64,000 nt of DNA from Bdellovibrionales bacterium (GCA_016714165.1 JADJNU010000001.1:496001-560000); one strand, 5' to 3'; positions 37,912 to 47,734 are shown, counted from the first letter of the stretch. Notes: a model not told the origin generated them from the sequence alone. Translations and numbers: made by a program.

Positions 37912-38340
37912 ATGATGGAAATTAAGTTTGAGCAAATCAGCGTAGATATCATGGCAGTCTATTTGAAGGGTCGCATTGACCTTGAGACAATTGAGCGCTT
38001 TCTCGGTTGCCTTGATCATCTTAAATCCTATAAGGTCATTTTTGATTTGAAGGATCTTTGTTTTGTGGGGTCCAACGGAATCTCAATCTTTGTCTCTGCT
38101 ATCCAGCAACTCAATCAAACAAGCTGTATGGGAATCACTTTTTGTCACGCAAGTTCAGAGTTTAAGAGGATTTTTGCAGCAACTTTTGTTCCGGAGATAG
38201 TGGTTCATGAGGATTTTCAGAAGGCCCTTCGAGCCATCAGTATCCCTCAAGCGATAACCCCAAGCATAGAAAATTCCGCGATCCCTTCGGTTTCATCCGT
38301 CGACTCCGGTTCCAATGCCTACGAGGGTGCAAAAAGCTAA
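37912..38340 (+). CDS. STAS-domain protein
   Basis: About 142 residues. The first ~105 form a STAS-like domain (beta-alpha fold) with VYLKGRIDLETIERFLGCLD and then VIFDLKDLCFVGSNGISIFV. The latter matches the anti-sigma-factor-antagonist helix loop D-S-x-G, although the phosphorylatable Ser region reads FVGSNGISIF. The C-terminal ~35 residues are low-complexity, rich in Ser, Pro and Ala. It diverges from the cyclase gene. ATG 37912 is used; ATG 37915 and upstream TTG 37879 are alternatives. A signalling role is likely but the partner is unknown. Confidence 0.75.
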   Translation: MMEIKFEQISVDIMAVYLKGRIDLETIERFLGCLDHLKSYKVIFDLKDLCFVGSNGISIFVSAIQQLNQTSCMGITFCHASSEFKRIFAATFVPEIVVHEDFQKALRAISIPQAITPSIENSAIPSVSSVDSGSNAYEGAKS

Positions 38341-38389
38341 AAGGGCATGCGACAGATATCAAAAGATATCGAATGCCGTCCGTTCCAGA

Positions 38390-40027
38390 CTAGACTTGTT
38401 TCGCCAGTTCAATTGTAGGCACAATTTTTCCGGTCCCATCTGTTCCAATGATTTTGCTATATGCGGTGATCGGGGATTGGGTTCTGAGTAGATAGGCGAG
38501 AGTGGCGGCAACATGGCCGAGGGTCAATTGCCCCGAAGACAGTCCATTGACAGGTGCCCCATAGCCCCAAGTTCCTGGTGCAGCAGAGGTTGCTCCTGTT
38601 TCCTTTTTGATGTTGCCAAGAACAATGGGTCCCGCGATGGCCCCTGAATAAATGGCGGCGCTGGCACCCTGAAACCCGTGGTCGGATCCAGTTCCAGCTC
38701 CCCTTGCCGAGCGGTTAAATTCGCCCGCAGTGTCAATGACCGTATCATTCCAGATGCTTTCAGCTTTGAGCCGATCAATCAGTTCAAGAAGGCAGGACGC
38801 GTAGGCTCGATAGTACATGGTGTTGAGATAGAGACTGGGAATCGCTCCCGTGTAGTGTTCGTCGAAGGTGGGAGTGGCCGAGGTGTTTCCGGACAGTGAT
38901 AGATTAGTTAAACCACCCGGAAGAATTGCCATTGAGGAGGAGAGGTCGTTGACCAATACGTATTCGGCAACGGCAAAATGCTCTGCCATTCTCGAAATTG
39001 TGGTATTGGCCGTGATAAGATTTCTGATGTCTGGGGTTGTCAAAATGTTGGTAATGCTGCTCAGACGATGCGTTTCCGTGCGGGTTCCCGTTATTCCGAT
39101 GGGGGCATTATTGATGCCAGTAAAAATCCTCGTGGGATCAATGGCCCGCGAAATCAGATCTCGATATTTTGCCAGAAGACTATTCCAGGTGTCAGTGAGG
39201 TCGCCAAAACCTTCATTCAGAAGCGTTTCAGCCCCTTCTCTGCTCTGAGAAATGATATCGGCCCCTGGATGTCGATCAATTGCATACTGTTCAATTTCAT
39301 CCAGAGCGGCATTGATCGCGGTTTGAACCTGCTGTTTGTTTGCCTTGTAGCCAGCGGGCAATGTTCCCATAAATGGAGTGAGAAGGCTTTGGATCATGTT
39401 GCCGGAGTTGCCGAGGGTGATCGCGGCTTTGCCCTTGGTGGAGAGATATCTGAACTCTGTTGCCGAAAGATTTACCGCAGGGAATGGATTGGCAGACGCA
39501 TCGCCAGAGAGAGCTGGTACCGATTTGACGGCACCCAAAGGACGGTATCGCAAAGCGGCGCTGCCCCCGTGGCCGGCATTAGCCGTCGTAACGCCTCGTA
39601 TGTGAAGGAGGTTATTTAGAAGATCTGTCATGGGTCGATCCCCTCCACTTGCCCTGGGAACGGGGAATTGCCACATGTAAGGGACGTTGATGCCTTTGGC
39701 CAGAACTGTTGCGTATGTGACAGATGCGGCTCTGCCTCCTGAAAGAACATACTTGGTTCCCACTTGGGCATTTGCCACAAAATTGCTGGTGTTGTAGGGT
39801 GTTAGGAACAGATCAAATGTCCAGCGGGGAGGAGCTCCGAAATGTTGGATAAATAGATAACGGCGAGGATTGGCTGCTTGAGCGTGGGCTTTGCTGATCA
39901 TTCCATTCAAGATTGTCTCGAAAAGTAACTGAATCGGGTGAGAGGCGATCGTAGCCCCAAGAGTAATGCCGATCTGGGATAGCATGTCCCTCCGGCCTTG
40001 GATAAACTTATTGTTCTTGCCCGACAT
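38390..40027 (-). CDS. Tat-exported DUF1501-like protein
   Basis: 545 residues. Twin arginines (Arg12-Arg13, in IQGRRDML) precede a hydrophobic segment and AHAQA, a Tat signal. The middle and C-terminal parts resemble DUF1501 proteins of the alkaline-phosphatase superfamily: DTAGEFNRSARG, then SDHGFQGASAAIYSGAIAG correspond to the SEFGRTP...DHG...LGG pattern. Metal ligands cannot be fixed by eye. AAAGGAGAG precedes ATG 40027. It lies 13 bases after the cytochrome-like gene, third in a three-gene operon. In planctomycetes, DUF1501 proteins pair with cytochrome-domain proteins, and the neighbours here repeat that pairing. Confidence 0.7.
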   Translation of the reverse strand: MSGKNNKFIQGRRDMLSQIGITLGATIASHPIQLLFETILNGMISKAHAQAANPRRYLFIQHFGAPPRWTFDLFLTPYNTSNFVANAQVGTKYVLSGGRAASVTYATVLAKGINVPYMWQFPVPRASGGDRPMTDLLNNLLHIRGVTTANAGHGGSAALRYRPLGAVKSVPALSGDASANPFPAVNLSATEFRYLSTKGKAAITLGNSGNMIQSLLTPFMGTLPAGYKANKQQVQTAINAALDEIEQYAIDRHPGADIISQSREGAETLLNEGFGDLTDTWNSLLAKYRDLISRAIDPTRIFTGINNAPIGITGTRTETHRLSSITNILTTPDIRNLITANTTISRMAEHFAVAEYVLVNDLSSSMAILPGGLTNLSLSGNTSATPTFDEHYTGAIPSLYLNTMYYRAYASCLLELIDRLKAESIWNDTVIDTAGEFNRSARGAGTGSDHGFQGASAAIYSGAIAGPIVLGNIKKETGATSAAPGTWGYGAPVNGLSSGQLTLGHVAATLAYLLRTQSPITAYSKIIGTDGTGKIVPTIELAKQV

Positions 40028-40040
40028 GTGCCTCTCTCCT

Positions 40041-41480
40041 TTAATCAGATAGTCCAAAATCAGAAAGCCGATACCGCGGATGATTGATAATATCCCTCAC
40101 CAATGTTCGCAAATTTTGGTGAGTTTTCAACGATACCCCAAGACCAATGATAATATTGCGATGAATGAGGTGTTCGGCGGAGAGAGCCCCGTGCTCAGGA
40201 TCTCCGAGATCGCCAATGTCGGCGTCGATTCCAGTAAAATATTGGTAATACCTCTTTGCGATACAAACGTAGAAGTCGTTGGTGTTTGCTATTTGGTTTC
40301 CAAGTTCCTGGACGGAATTGATTGGGACATTGACTAGGGTTCCGTTGTAACTTCGATAGTAGAAGGTTCCTCGCGTGGGACGCCGGTAATAGTTGGCATC
40401 CACTGTGCTGGGCCAGCCTGTTTCGGCGGGCATATCCGTCGGATGAAGATCTGTAAAAAAGCCACCCCAACGTGGGGTAAATAATGCACTTCCTGCCACA
40501 ATTTCATACTTGAAATTTCGAATGACAGACGAAGCTCGATCAATCGAGGCATGGCATTTGACACAGTTTGCGGTCTGCCGGAATTCTACAGTACTTGTTG
40601 GTGCAACAAAGGTATTTCCATCTGCCTGTCTGACCGCAGGCAAATCACGACAAAGGGCATCGTAAAAAAGGCTTCGGGCCCACTTGCGGGGCATTCCCAG
40701 TCCGCCAGTTGCTTTAAACGTGGAAGCCTCGTCAACCGTGGCCAAAATATAATCTTGGGACCCTAAAAATCCTCCACCTCTCGTGCTATTTACGGCAACA
40801 TCTCCTGATATGACCTTGCTCGATGAAATGACCGTATAACTGAAATTCCAGATTTGTCGGCTTAATTCTTCAACACCAATCATGTCACCGCGAGCGGCAA
40901 ATTTCACCGCTGATCCAAATGCATAATCGACTTTTGTAAAAGTACTGACACCGGCTGCAGGATCATTGTCGGTTCGAACTACCCGCAGATATTGCGGTGT
41001 TGTGACGACGAATCTGGCTTGAACTGAGGGGCCAAAGAGGGCCTTTGTATAGTAGGCAGCTGGATTGCTGCTATCAAAGAGATCCCTGTTATTGATTTCA
41101 GGTCCCGCTCCAAGGGTATTTGGAAAGGCTTTGGTTTGAAACCAAGAAGCATGAAGGTTGTGGAAATTATTAATGACTGCCTTAGCGACAGGATCTGCGG
41201 GATTGGCAATGGTGCGTGCACCGACAGTGAGTCGTGCACGATCGAAAACCGCCATGCAAGCATCTACGGCCGTCATCGAACCAGAAGCCACGGCTGCATA
41301 GAGTGGATCTGTGCTGCTCGCTCGGAGCTGAGTGAATTGAGCGTAGCATCGCATAAAGATGGCCAATTGGGAGAGGGGTTCCGCTTGGGAACTATGGAAT
41401 GCTCCGCCGCAAGTAGAGGTCAAAATAAGAAAGGCAAGTGGTCCTAATAATTTTGTCTGAGGTGTTGATTTGTGTTTCAT
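40041..41480 (-). CDS. Exported protein with one c-type heme motif (CVKCH)
   Basis: 479 residues with an N-terminal export signal ending near TSTCGG, possibly a non-canonical lipobox. A single heme motif CVKCH (Cys306, Cys309, His310) lies in FRQTANCVKCHASIDRASS. The C-terminal region, LRTLVRDIINHPRYRLSDFG, resembles the ends of the DUF1585/1588/1592-type cytochrome-associated proteins of planctomycetes and myxobacteria. The start overlaps the upstream lipoprotein gene by four bases (ATGA), which argues for tight co-expression. The enzyme activity is unknown, and the heme call is based on the motif only. Confidence 0.65.
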   Translation of the reverse strand: MKHKSTPQTKLLGPLAFLILTSTCGGAFHSSQAEPLSQLAIFMRCYAQFTQLRASSTDPLYAAVASGSMTAVDACMAVFDRARLTVGARTIANPADPVAKAVINNFHNLHASWFQTKAFPNTLGAGPEINNRDLFDSSNPAAYYTKALFGPSVQARFVVTTPQYLRVVRTDNDPAAGVSTFTKVDYAFGSAVKFAARGDMIGVEELSRQIWNFSYTVISSSKVISGDVAVNSTRGGGFLGSQDYILATVDEASTFKATGGLGMPRKWARSLFYDALCRDLPAVRQADGNTFVAPTSTVEFRQTANCVKCHASIDRASSVIRNFKYEIVAGSALFTPRWGGFFTDLHPTDMPAETGWPSTVDANYYRRPTRGTFYYRSYNGTLVNVPINSVQELGNQIANTNDFYVCIAKRYYQYFTGIDADIGDLGDPEHGALSAEHLIHRNIIIGLGVSLKTHQNLRTLVRDIINHPRYRLSDFGLSD

Positions 41481-43654
41481 AACAACTCCAATGCTGATCC
41501 CACACAGAGGGGCACCATGGCGTACCGCCAGGCATTTAAATCGCCCAAACCTTTGGTGCGGGAGTCAATGACCACAGAGACCAGAGAACTGAGAATTTTG
41601 GTATTTGGATTGTGTCCTGGGTAAAAATGATCAAATAGGCGTCGAAGGTTTGTCGTGTCAGCGGTCGAAGTGATAGTAATTCCCGCTCGACTGAGAGCGT
41701 TCTGTACGGATCTATCTTTTGCGAGGATTTCCTCGCAGGCCCTTGTCATATAGCCCTTCCGCAAGGTGCTCGGAGTAGGTAACATGGGTGCCGCAATATT
41801 TTCGTTAAGGTCTCCAACACAGCGGGTTTCATATTTTCGACAAGGTCCCCCGAGAGCACCCGTTTTATCGAGAAGTAGAGTGTTGATGAGATTTAAAATC
41901 GGCGTATCTGCTGCGGTTCTTTGTGCCACTTCGGGTAAAAATAGATCAGTAAATGTTGAAACTACGTAAACACGAGTGCCGATAGGTGCAACGTAGCGCA
42001 AAGGCAGACCTGCTGGAGGTGGTGGAGCCGTATCAACGAGAGCTGTTGCGATGGCTTGGATCTCGGCAGGAGTGAGTGCTGTGAGAGCAGGTTGTGAACT
42101 CATTTGTGCAACAGTGCTGATCGCCGCAGTGATTTGAGCATCTGTTTTATTTTTCTTTGTGGAAGTGGCGAGTGGATTGTGACAAGAGGCGCACTTTGAA
42201 CCGTAGAGAGCGACCCCATTGGGAGGCGGAGGGGCTTGAAGAGTTTTTGCGGATACGGTCACACCACTGGAGACGTCGGGAGTAGTTTTCCCGTTGATGG
42301 CACAAACTCGAAAGGAGTACTGAGTGTTGGCGCTCAATCCAGTCACCTGATGAGAAGTCCCAGAGATTGCGGACTCTGAGATCTTAGTTCCGGCTGTGCA
42401 GTTGGCTGGCGCTGCAGCACCCAACTGATAAGAAATCCGATAATCAACAGTAGATCCGCCGCCCGAGGTCCAAGTCAGAGTGATTGCTGACATTAAGTTT
42501 GGCACGGCAGCCAATGCAATTGGATTTGGAGGAGGTGGTGGAGCCGTATCAACGAGAGCTGTTGCGATGGCTTGGATCTCGGCAGGGGTGAGTGATGTGA
42601 GTGCGGGTTGTGAACTCATTTGTGCAACAGAACTGATCGCCGCAGTGATTTGAGCGGCTGTTTTATTTTTCTTTGTCGAAGTGGCGAGTGGATTGTGACA
42701 AGAGGCGCACTTTGACCCGTAGAGAGCGACTCCATTGGGAGGTGGAGGGGTTTGAAGTGTTGTTGCAGATACAGTCACACCGGTGGAGGCGTCGGGAGTT
42801 GTCTTGTCATTGATGGCACAAACTCGAAAGGAGTACTGGGTGTTGGTATTTAATCCAGTCACTTGATGAGAGGTTCCAGAGATTGCGGACTCTGAAATCA
42901 GAGTTCCCGCAGAGCAGTTGGCCGGTGCCGTTGCACCCAACTGATAGGAAATTCGATAATCAACAGTAGACCCAGCGCCCGAGGTCCAAGATAAAGTGAT
43001 TGCAGAAACTGAGTTTGGCGTTGCTGTGAGGGCTGTTGGATTGGGTGGTGGAGCGGTGTTGGTGAGAGTTGTCGCAGATACAGTCACACCGCTGGAGACG
43101 TCGGGAGTTGTTTTGTCATTGATGGCACAAACTCGAAAGGAGTACAGGGTGTCGGTGTTTAATCCAGTCACTTGATAAGAAGTCCCAGAGATCAAGGACT
43201 CTGAGATCAGAGTTCCCGCAGAGCAGGTGGCCGGTGCCGTTGTACCCAATTGATAAGAGATCTGATAATCAACAGTAGATCCGCCGCCCGAGCTCCATGA
43301 CAGAGTGATTGCAGCAGCCGAGTTTGGCGTTGCTGTGAGGGCTGTTGGATCGGGTGGCGGCGGCGCTGTGCCGACCAGTACCGTTGCTATGGCTTGAACT
43401 TCGTCAGAAGTGAGAGCTTCTAATGAACTCATCTGTGCAACGGAACTGATGGCAGCGGCAATTTGAGCAGCTGTTTTATTTTTCTTTGTCGAAGTGGCGA
43501 TCGGATTGTGACAGGAAGCGCAATGGTTGGTGTATAATTTGTGACCGTCTATGTTTCCCAGACTGGGAACATGGAGTTTCCTCTGTCCCTTGCCGCAACC
43601 ACTTAGGATCAATGCTAAACCCAAAGCGATGCGCCAAGTACTTTTTTTGAACAT
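41477..43654 (-). CDS. Mosaic lipoprotein of cytochrome c and fibronectin type III domains
   Basis: 725 residues. ATG 43654 is chosen: GAGGGA lies eight bases upstream and a lipobox LILSGC follows, so this is probably a lipoprotein. Layout: a cytochrome c-like domain (CASCH, 45-49), Fn3-like repeats 1 and 2 (about 105-290), a second heme domain (CASCH, 316-320), Fn3-like repeat 3 (about 360-455), a third heme domain (CASCH, 488-492), and a C-terminal ~170-residue domain of unknown type. The Fn3 repeats share SWTSGGGSTVDYRISYQLG and YSFRVCAINDKTTPD. The heme domains carry NPxATSTKKNKTAAQI. Its stop overlaps the next operon gene. It may tether electron carriers outside the cell (inference). Confidence 0.75.
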   Translation of the reverse strand: MFKKSTWRIALGLALILSGCGKGQRKLHVPSLGNIDGHKLYTNHCASCHNPIATSTKKNKTAAQIAAAISSVAQMSSLEALTSDEVQAIATVLVGTAPPPPDPTALTATPNSAAAITLSWSSGGGSTVDYQISYQLGTTAPATCSAGTLISESLISGTSYQVTGLNTDTLYSFRVCAINDKTTPDVSSGVTVSATTLTNTAPPPNPTALTATPNSVSAITLSWTSGAGSTVDYRISYQLGATAPANCSAGTLISESAISGTSHQVTGLNTNTQYSFRVCAINDKTTPDASTGVTVSATTLQTPPPPNGVALYGSKCASCHNPLATSTKKNKTAAQITAAISSVAQMSSQPALTSLTPAEIQAIATALVDTAPPPPPNPIALAAVPNLMSAITLTWTSGGGSTVDYRISYQLGAAAPANCTAGTKISESAISGTSHQVTGLSANTQYSFRVCAINGKTTPDVSSGVTVSAKTLQAPPPPNGVALYGSKCASCHNPLATSTKKNKTDAQITAAISTVAQMSSQPALTALTPAEIQAIATALVDTAPPPPAGLPLRYVAPIGTRVYVVSTFTDLFLPEVAQRTAADTPILNLINTLLLDKTGALGGPCRKYETRCVGDLNENIAAPMLPTPSTLRKGYMTRACEEILAKDRSVQNALSRAGITITSTADTTNLRRLFDHFYPGHNPNTKILSSLVSVVIDSRTKGLGDLNAWRYAMVPLCVGSALELL
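42015..43046. repeat. 516-bp tandem duplication inside the cytochrome/Fn3 gene
   Basis: The phrase GGAGGTGGTGGAGCCG starts at 42015 and again at 42531, and the heme-motif histidine codons lie at 42181 and 42697. Both spacings are 516 bp, which is 172 codons. Each unit holds one Fn3-like and one cytochrome-like domain. The copies differ by scattered substitutions. Confidence 0.85.
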
Positions 43655-44103
43655 GAGATGATCCCTCAAACCCACTAAAATAGACAAATGTCCAAACACC
43701 ACATCCCTGTACAATAGCAAAACAAAAGCCATGAAATGACGGTTTGAAATGCCGTATTTGTATCTTGATCTGTCATCGATTTGATCGATCGATCTTTTTC
43801 TTTCCAATAATTCCCTTCTTTCTCTATCTGCAAATACCAGGCGATTCCGTCCGTTTGTAATTACCGAGGGAAAATGACCTTTCATTGTTTCATTTTGCGA
43901 CACCCCTTATCGGATTTAAGCCACTTGCGCCAGGGAGGTTGCAAGCGGAGGAGTTTGGTCGTGCGATAGTATCTATGAAAGGGAAATGGCATTTTTTGAA
44001 TCGCCAAGGGTGAAGCGATCTTTGAAACGGGCTTTCACAATTGCTCAGATCCACGTTGGTAGCGCTGCCTCCCGAAGGTGGTTCAGGCAACAGCCAGTGA
44101 ACC

Positions 44104-45584
44104 TCAAATTGGGGGGGGATCTTGGTAGGTGTCTGGGACCTGATCGCCCGTTTCGTTGACGGGAGCGGGCGAGAATCCAGACTGAATTTCACTGATCAGT
44201 TTTTCAATGCGTTGAACAAGCTCCCTTCGGTGTGAGGGCTCAGTTTCGCTGCTCTTCTGTTGTTGCTCATTTGGTCTGACTGAGGTTGCGCCCAGATATC
44301 TGACTTGCCCCTCGAGCTCTCTAATTTTTGTGGAAGTTTGGAGATGATTGGAGTCCCTTTGCTCTTTTAAGAGATTCACTTCACGACGCTGTTCAATGAG
44401 CGAAGTACTTAACTGTTGATTCAGATTCTGCAAAGCCTGGTGTCTCTCTTTGAGTTGTTCATGCTGTTGGTGAGTATCACGCCATAGACACTCGAGGCTT
44501 TCGATTCGATCTTCAAGTTCTCTTTTTGAGGCGCTCAATTCATCCCTTTGGGACTTCATTGACCCCATCTCCTTATTTAGGCGATCAACTTCGAGGCTTC
44601 TTTCCTTGGCTTCTCGCCTAAATTCAGCAAGTCCGGCCTGAAGTTGGCTCAAATTTTCTTCATACTGAAGCTTAGTGTCGCTGAAGCTTCTCTGAGCCGC
44701 AACGAGCTGATTCTCAACAGAGATCTTTTCTTGAAATAGGCGTTCCTGGTCTGTGAGCAAATCCTCAAGTTCAAGGATTCGTGAGGAACTGATCTTCACT
44801 TGTCCTCGGAGATCCGAAAACTGCTGTTCATAGGTGTCCACGAGTTGTCTTTGGTTACTTTCTGATTCGACGGACTGGCGCTGAATATGGTCAACGGCTT
44901 CGCCGAGCTTAACTCGAAGTTCAGTTAAGGTGAGAGTTTCCTGTTGAAGCCGAGACGTCAATTTTTGATTCTCATGATCCAACCTTTGAATGCATTGCTC
45001 TGCTTCTTTTTTACGGTCTTTGCTCAATCGATTGATTCGAGTTCTGTAGCTTTTATATCTGGCAAGTCGTCTTGTTGTTCGTTCAACTTTTGTGGAGAGA
45101 TAGTCCAATTTTTCTCTAGAAACAGCATAGTACTCAGCGTAGCGGAATTTCTAAAAAGTGAAACCTGTTCTTTGAGTTCTTGAATTTGTCTTTCGCTTGT
45201 TTTGCGAGTGTTGCCTTGCAATCTGTCCTTTTCTCGATACACAAGGACTTGGTCGGCGAGCGCTTCATTTCTATCTTGTAGTTGCTTTAGGGTATTCTCA
45301 AATTTGCCAGCTTGTTCCTCAAGGATGGAATGGCGGCGAAGGGCTACGTTTAGCCTTGCCATCAGGTCCTCATTTTGGCGAATGAGCGAATCAATAGCGC
45401 CTGATTTTTGAACATTTTCTGGCAAAGCACTGAGGTCTAGTTTGAGAGGAAGATGCGTGGGTAAAGGGATTTTCTCTACAATTCGCGACTCTTCCCAGCC
45501 TCGTTTTGGCACATCTTTCAAAGCGTCCTCTATAAAATCGATCTTTATTTGTGGACGAAAGGCTCCTTCTTCTACCATCAGCAT
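44104..45584 (-). CDS. Long coiled-coil protein, frameshifted
   Basis: Two overlapping frames (45584-45024 and 45108-44104) together read as one protein of about 490 residues. Inserting one base near 45151-45153 gives KKFRYAEYYAVSREKLDYLS, which rejoins the two halves. From about residue 60 to 450 it is almost pure coiled coil, with heptads of Leu, Glu, Gln and Arg (for example QLVAAQRSFSDTKLQYEENL). The N-terminus (MLMVEEGAFRPQIKIDFIED) and the proline-rich C-terminus (NETGDQVPDTYQDPPPI) are globular or disordered. There is no signal peptide. Family unknown; a scaffold or filament role is inference. It diverges from the gene at 45719. Confidence 0.65.
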
Positions 45585-45718
45585 TACCCCTTATCGCCGG
45601 CAAGTTCGTCGGTCCATTGTTTCATTAGAGAACGTGCCTTGTCAAAAATCGGACAATACTCTAGTTGACACACAAAGTAAAAGCTCAAACTTGGACCTTT
45701 GTCGACCGAAAAGAATTT

Positions 45719-46309
45719 ATGGGAGCAGTTACTCAGGTCGATTACAGTCAGCTAGAAGCCGAAAGGCTGGCGAATGTAGATCTTGAGCTACAGAGAGAGC
45801 TTGAGATGCGAAGTAAGACCACTGGAGGGGGGCATACCACCCTTCGGCAGGTGGTCCTCCGTCTCGTTACGGATGGGAACTACCCATTGGCAGAGGAAGA
45901 GCTGAAAGTTTACATGCAATTTCGGAATGATTTTCCGAACTTTATTTATCGAAGCCAAAAATATGTGGAGCATTGCAAAGATCTTATTCAAGCGATCTCG
46001 GCCAAGCGGAGCTTTAGGGGTATGCAAACCCTCTCTATGGCTAAACAGCAGGAATTTCATGACAAGGTCCTGGAGCATTTTGATGAGCTAAAAGACTATC
46101 TGAAGCAGATAGAAATGGTGGAGAGAGAAGTTCGCCTCGAGGATATTCGATCGACGGTTTGGGTGATTCAAGTATTTTCCCAATGCGTACTGGGTATCGT
46201 CGCCTTGGCATTTCTTCTCGATGTTAACCATGGCTTGGCAACCTCATTTATTCTTGTCATGGACAAGTTAATAGACGACGGAGCCAACTGGCTCATCAAT
46301 CTAATTTGA
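45719..46309 (+). CDS. Hypothetical protein with C-terminal membrane segments
   Basis: 196 residues. The first ~140 are soluble and charged, helical, with heptad-like stretches (for example LAEEELKVYMQFRNDFPNF). The C-terminal ~55 contain one or two hydrophobic segments (VIQVFSQCVLGIVALAFLLD and LATSFILVMDKLIDDG), so it may be tail-anchored in the inner membrane. ATG 45719 is used because TTG 45665 would start in a TTGACA that looks like a promoter element. I recognise no family. It lies divergent to the coiled-coil gene and convergent with the VKOR-DsbA gene. Confidence 0.6.
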   Translation: MGAVTQVDYSQLEAERLANVDLELQRELEMRSKTTGGGHTTLRQVVLRLVTDGNYPLAEEELKVYMQFRNDFPNFIYRSQKYVEHCKDLIQAISAKRSFRGMQTLSMAKQQEFHDKVLEHFDELKDYLKQIEMVEREVRLEDIRSTVWVIQVFSQCVLGIVALAFLLDVNHGLATSFILVMDKLIDDGANWLINLI

Positions 46310-46335
46310 AGATGATTGCTCTACATCAATTTGTT

Positions 46336-47527
46336 TTATTGGTTTATCAAACTTTGGTAAACCCTTTCTAAGACTGGGATAAGCTGTCCTCTCGGAAGTT
46401 TTTTGCCATTGACATATATTGTGGGCGTGCCTTCAACTCGAGCAGCAACTCCCAAACTGGCTTGGGCCTTAATCAGGTCATGAGTTTCAGCCGAATCCAT
46501 GCAGACTTTCAGGTCGTCAAAGCGAATCCCGATTGATTCGGAAGCGCCCTTCAACTCCCAATCGAGCTCGTCTCCAGATTTTTTACGGGTCATCTTATCC
46601 TGTTGGGCAAAGTAAGTCGTGTAACTCCCACCCCTTTCCTTGCCTATTGGCGCAAAGCACTGATTTTGCTAAGCGGCATGAGAGACCGTCTCCTTGTGAG
46701 ATCGAGGAATTGCAAGTTGCGTCCAGCGGAAAGGAAAAAAACTTGACGAGCACATCGGCCTTGGCTTTCGCAAAAGCTGAAAGGGGAGTTGCTGCCATTT
46801 TGCAATGTCCGCATCGGAAATCGGCAAATTCGACGATAGTCATACGAGCCCCTTCAGGGGAAGATCCTTTGGTGAGCAAAGGGGGGGTGGAAAAGTCATA
46901 GCTGGTTCCTGCCTGCCACTCAAAAAAGCTTGAATTAACAACCTGGTCTAGATTCTCGGCCCCGTAATGCTGAATGAAAAAATGGTGAAGAAAAAAAGCA
47001 CCACCAGGGATGGCAAGAAAGTAGATCAAGTTAACCCGGGCAGATGTGAACAAAGAGAGGATATCTTCGCCGATCCTCGCAAAAAACGGATCCTGTTGCT
47101 CTCTTCTCATGCACTCGAAAGTCACAAAGGAGGCCAGGTAAGCAAAAATACAAAATAGACAATAGGTGCCAAGGAAAAAGAGAGAAATTGAACCCATTGC
47201 GATCGATGTCATTGCTGAAAAACCAGTCAGTAAAGTCGTCAAACGCAGCAAACGCCCTCTCGACTCTGTCAAGCTTAGACTATAGACCAGGAGCATCAGG
47301 AGGAAAATGAAATTAGCGGCTAGCCCCCAGACGGCCATGGGTATCCCAAACAAAGAGGCAAAACGGGAAGCGCTCACAGCATCGCAATTAAACTTTGCGC
47401 TGAGAGTGCAAATGGCATTGCCTTCTGCCACACCAAGATGAAGAGGATAGTAGTGAAGAGCGAGATATCCATGGGAAAAAATTGCGACGATGAGACTCAA
47501 CAGTGCTAGGCGGACTTTCCAATTCAT
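46336..47527 (-). CDS. VKOR-DsbA fusion for disulfide-bond formation, frameshifted
   Basis: A membrane VKOR domain (about residues 1-180) has CTLSAKFNC (Cys40, Cys48) and the active pair CLFC (123-126). A DsbA-like thioredoxin domain has CGHC (239-242), in FADFRCGHCKMAA. The remaining DsbA sequence, with the cis-proline stretch VEGTPTIYVNG, is in another frame from 46593 to 46336. Removing one base near 46611-46616 joins them as HDYFAQQDKMTRKK. The enzyme oxidises exported proteins and passes electrons to quinone. Such fusions replace the DsbB-DsbA pair. The many Cys-containing exported proteins in this window are plausible clients (inference). Confidence 0.85.
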
Positions 47528-47734
47528 CTAGGGCCTCCGGGTGGTACCATGGCGGGTTATTGAGGGCTCAATTTAACCCGAAAATCTTTTCCCTCGCAAA
47601 CTATTCTGTCTTCTTGCATTCAAAAACTGTATTTGCCAAAGTAGGGTGTGGAGTGGGTGCAGGTGACCGGACACAGGGTTTGTCTTTGGATTTACTGAGG
47701 GATTTTTGCTGATTTGAGACAGGATTGAGGTTGA

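Noticed and set aside
38978..39619. 213-codon plus-strand open frame inside the DUF1501-like gene
   Set aside because: Antisense to a supported gene; no ribosome-binding site or family.
45150..45154. Programmed frameshifting as the cause of the coiled-coil gene break
   Set aside because: No slippery heptamer with downstream structure was evident, and other genes here also have breaks at repeats, so sequencing error is a simpler explanation.
45665..45718. TTG start upstream of the 45719 gene
   Set aside because: The TTG lies in a TTGACA that could be a promoter element, and ATG 45719 is a better start. It is still unproven.
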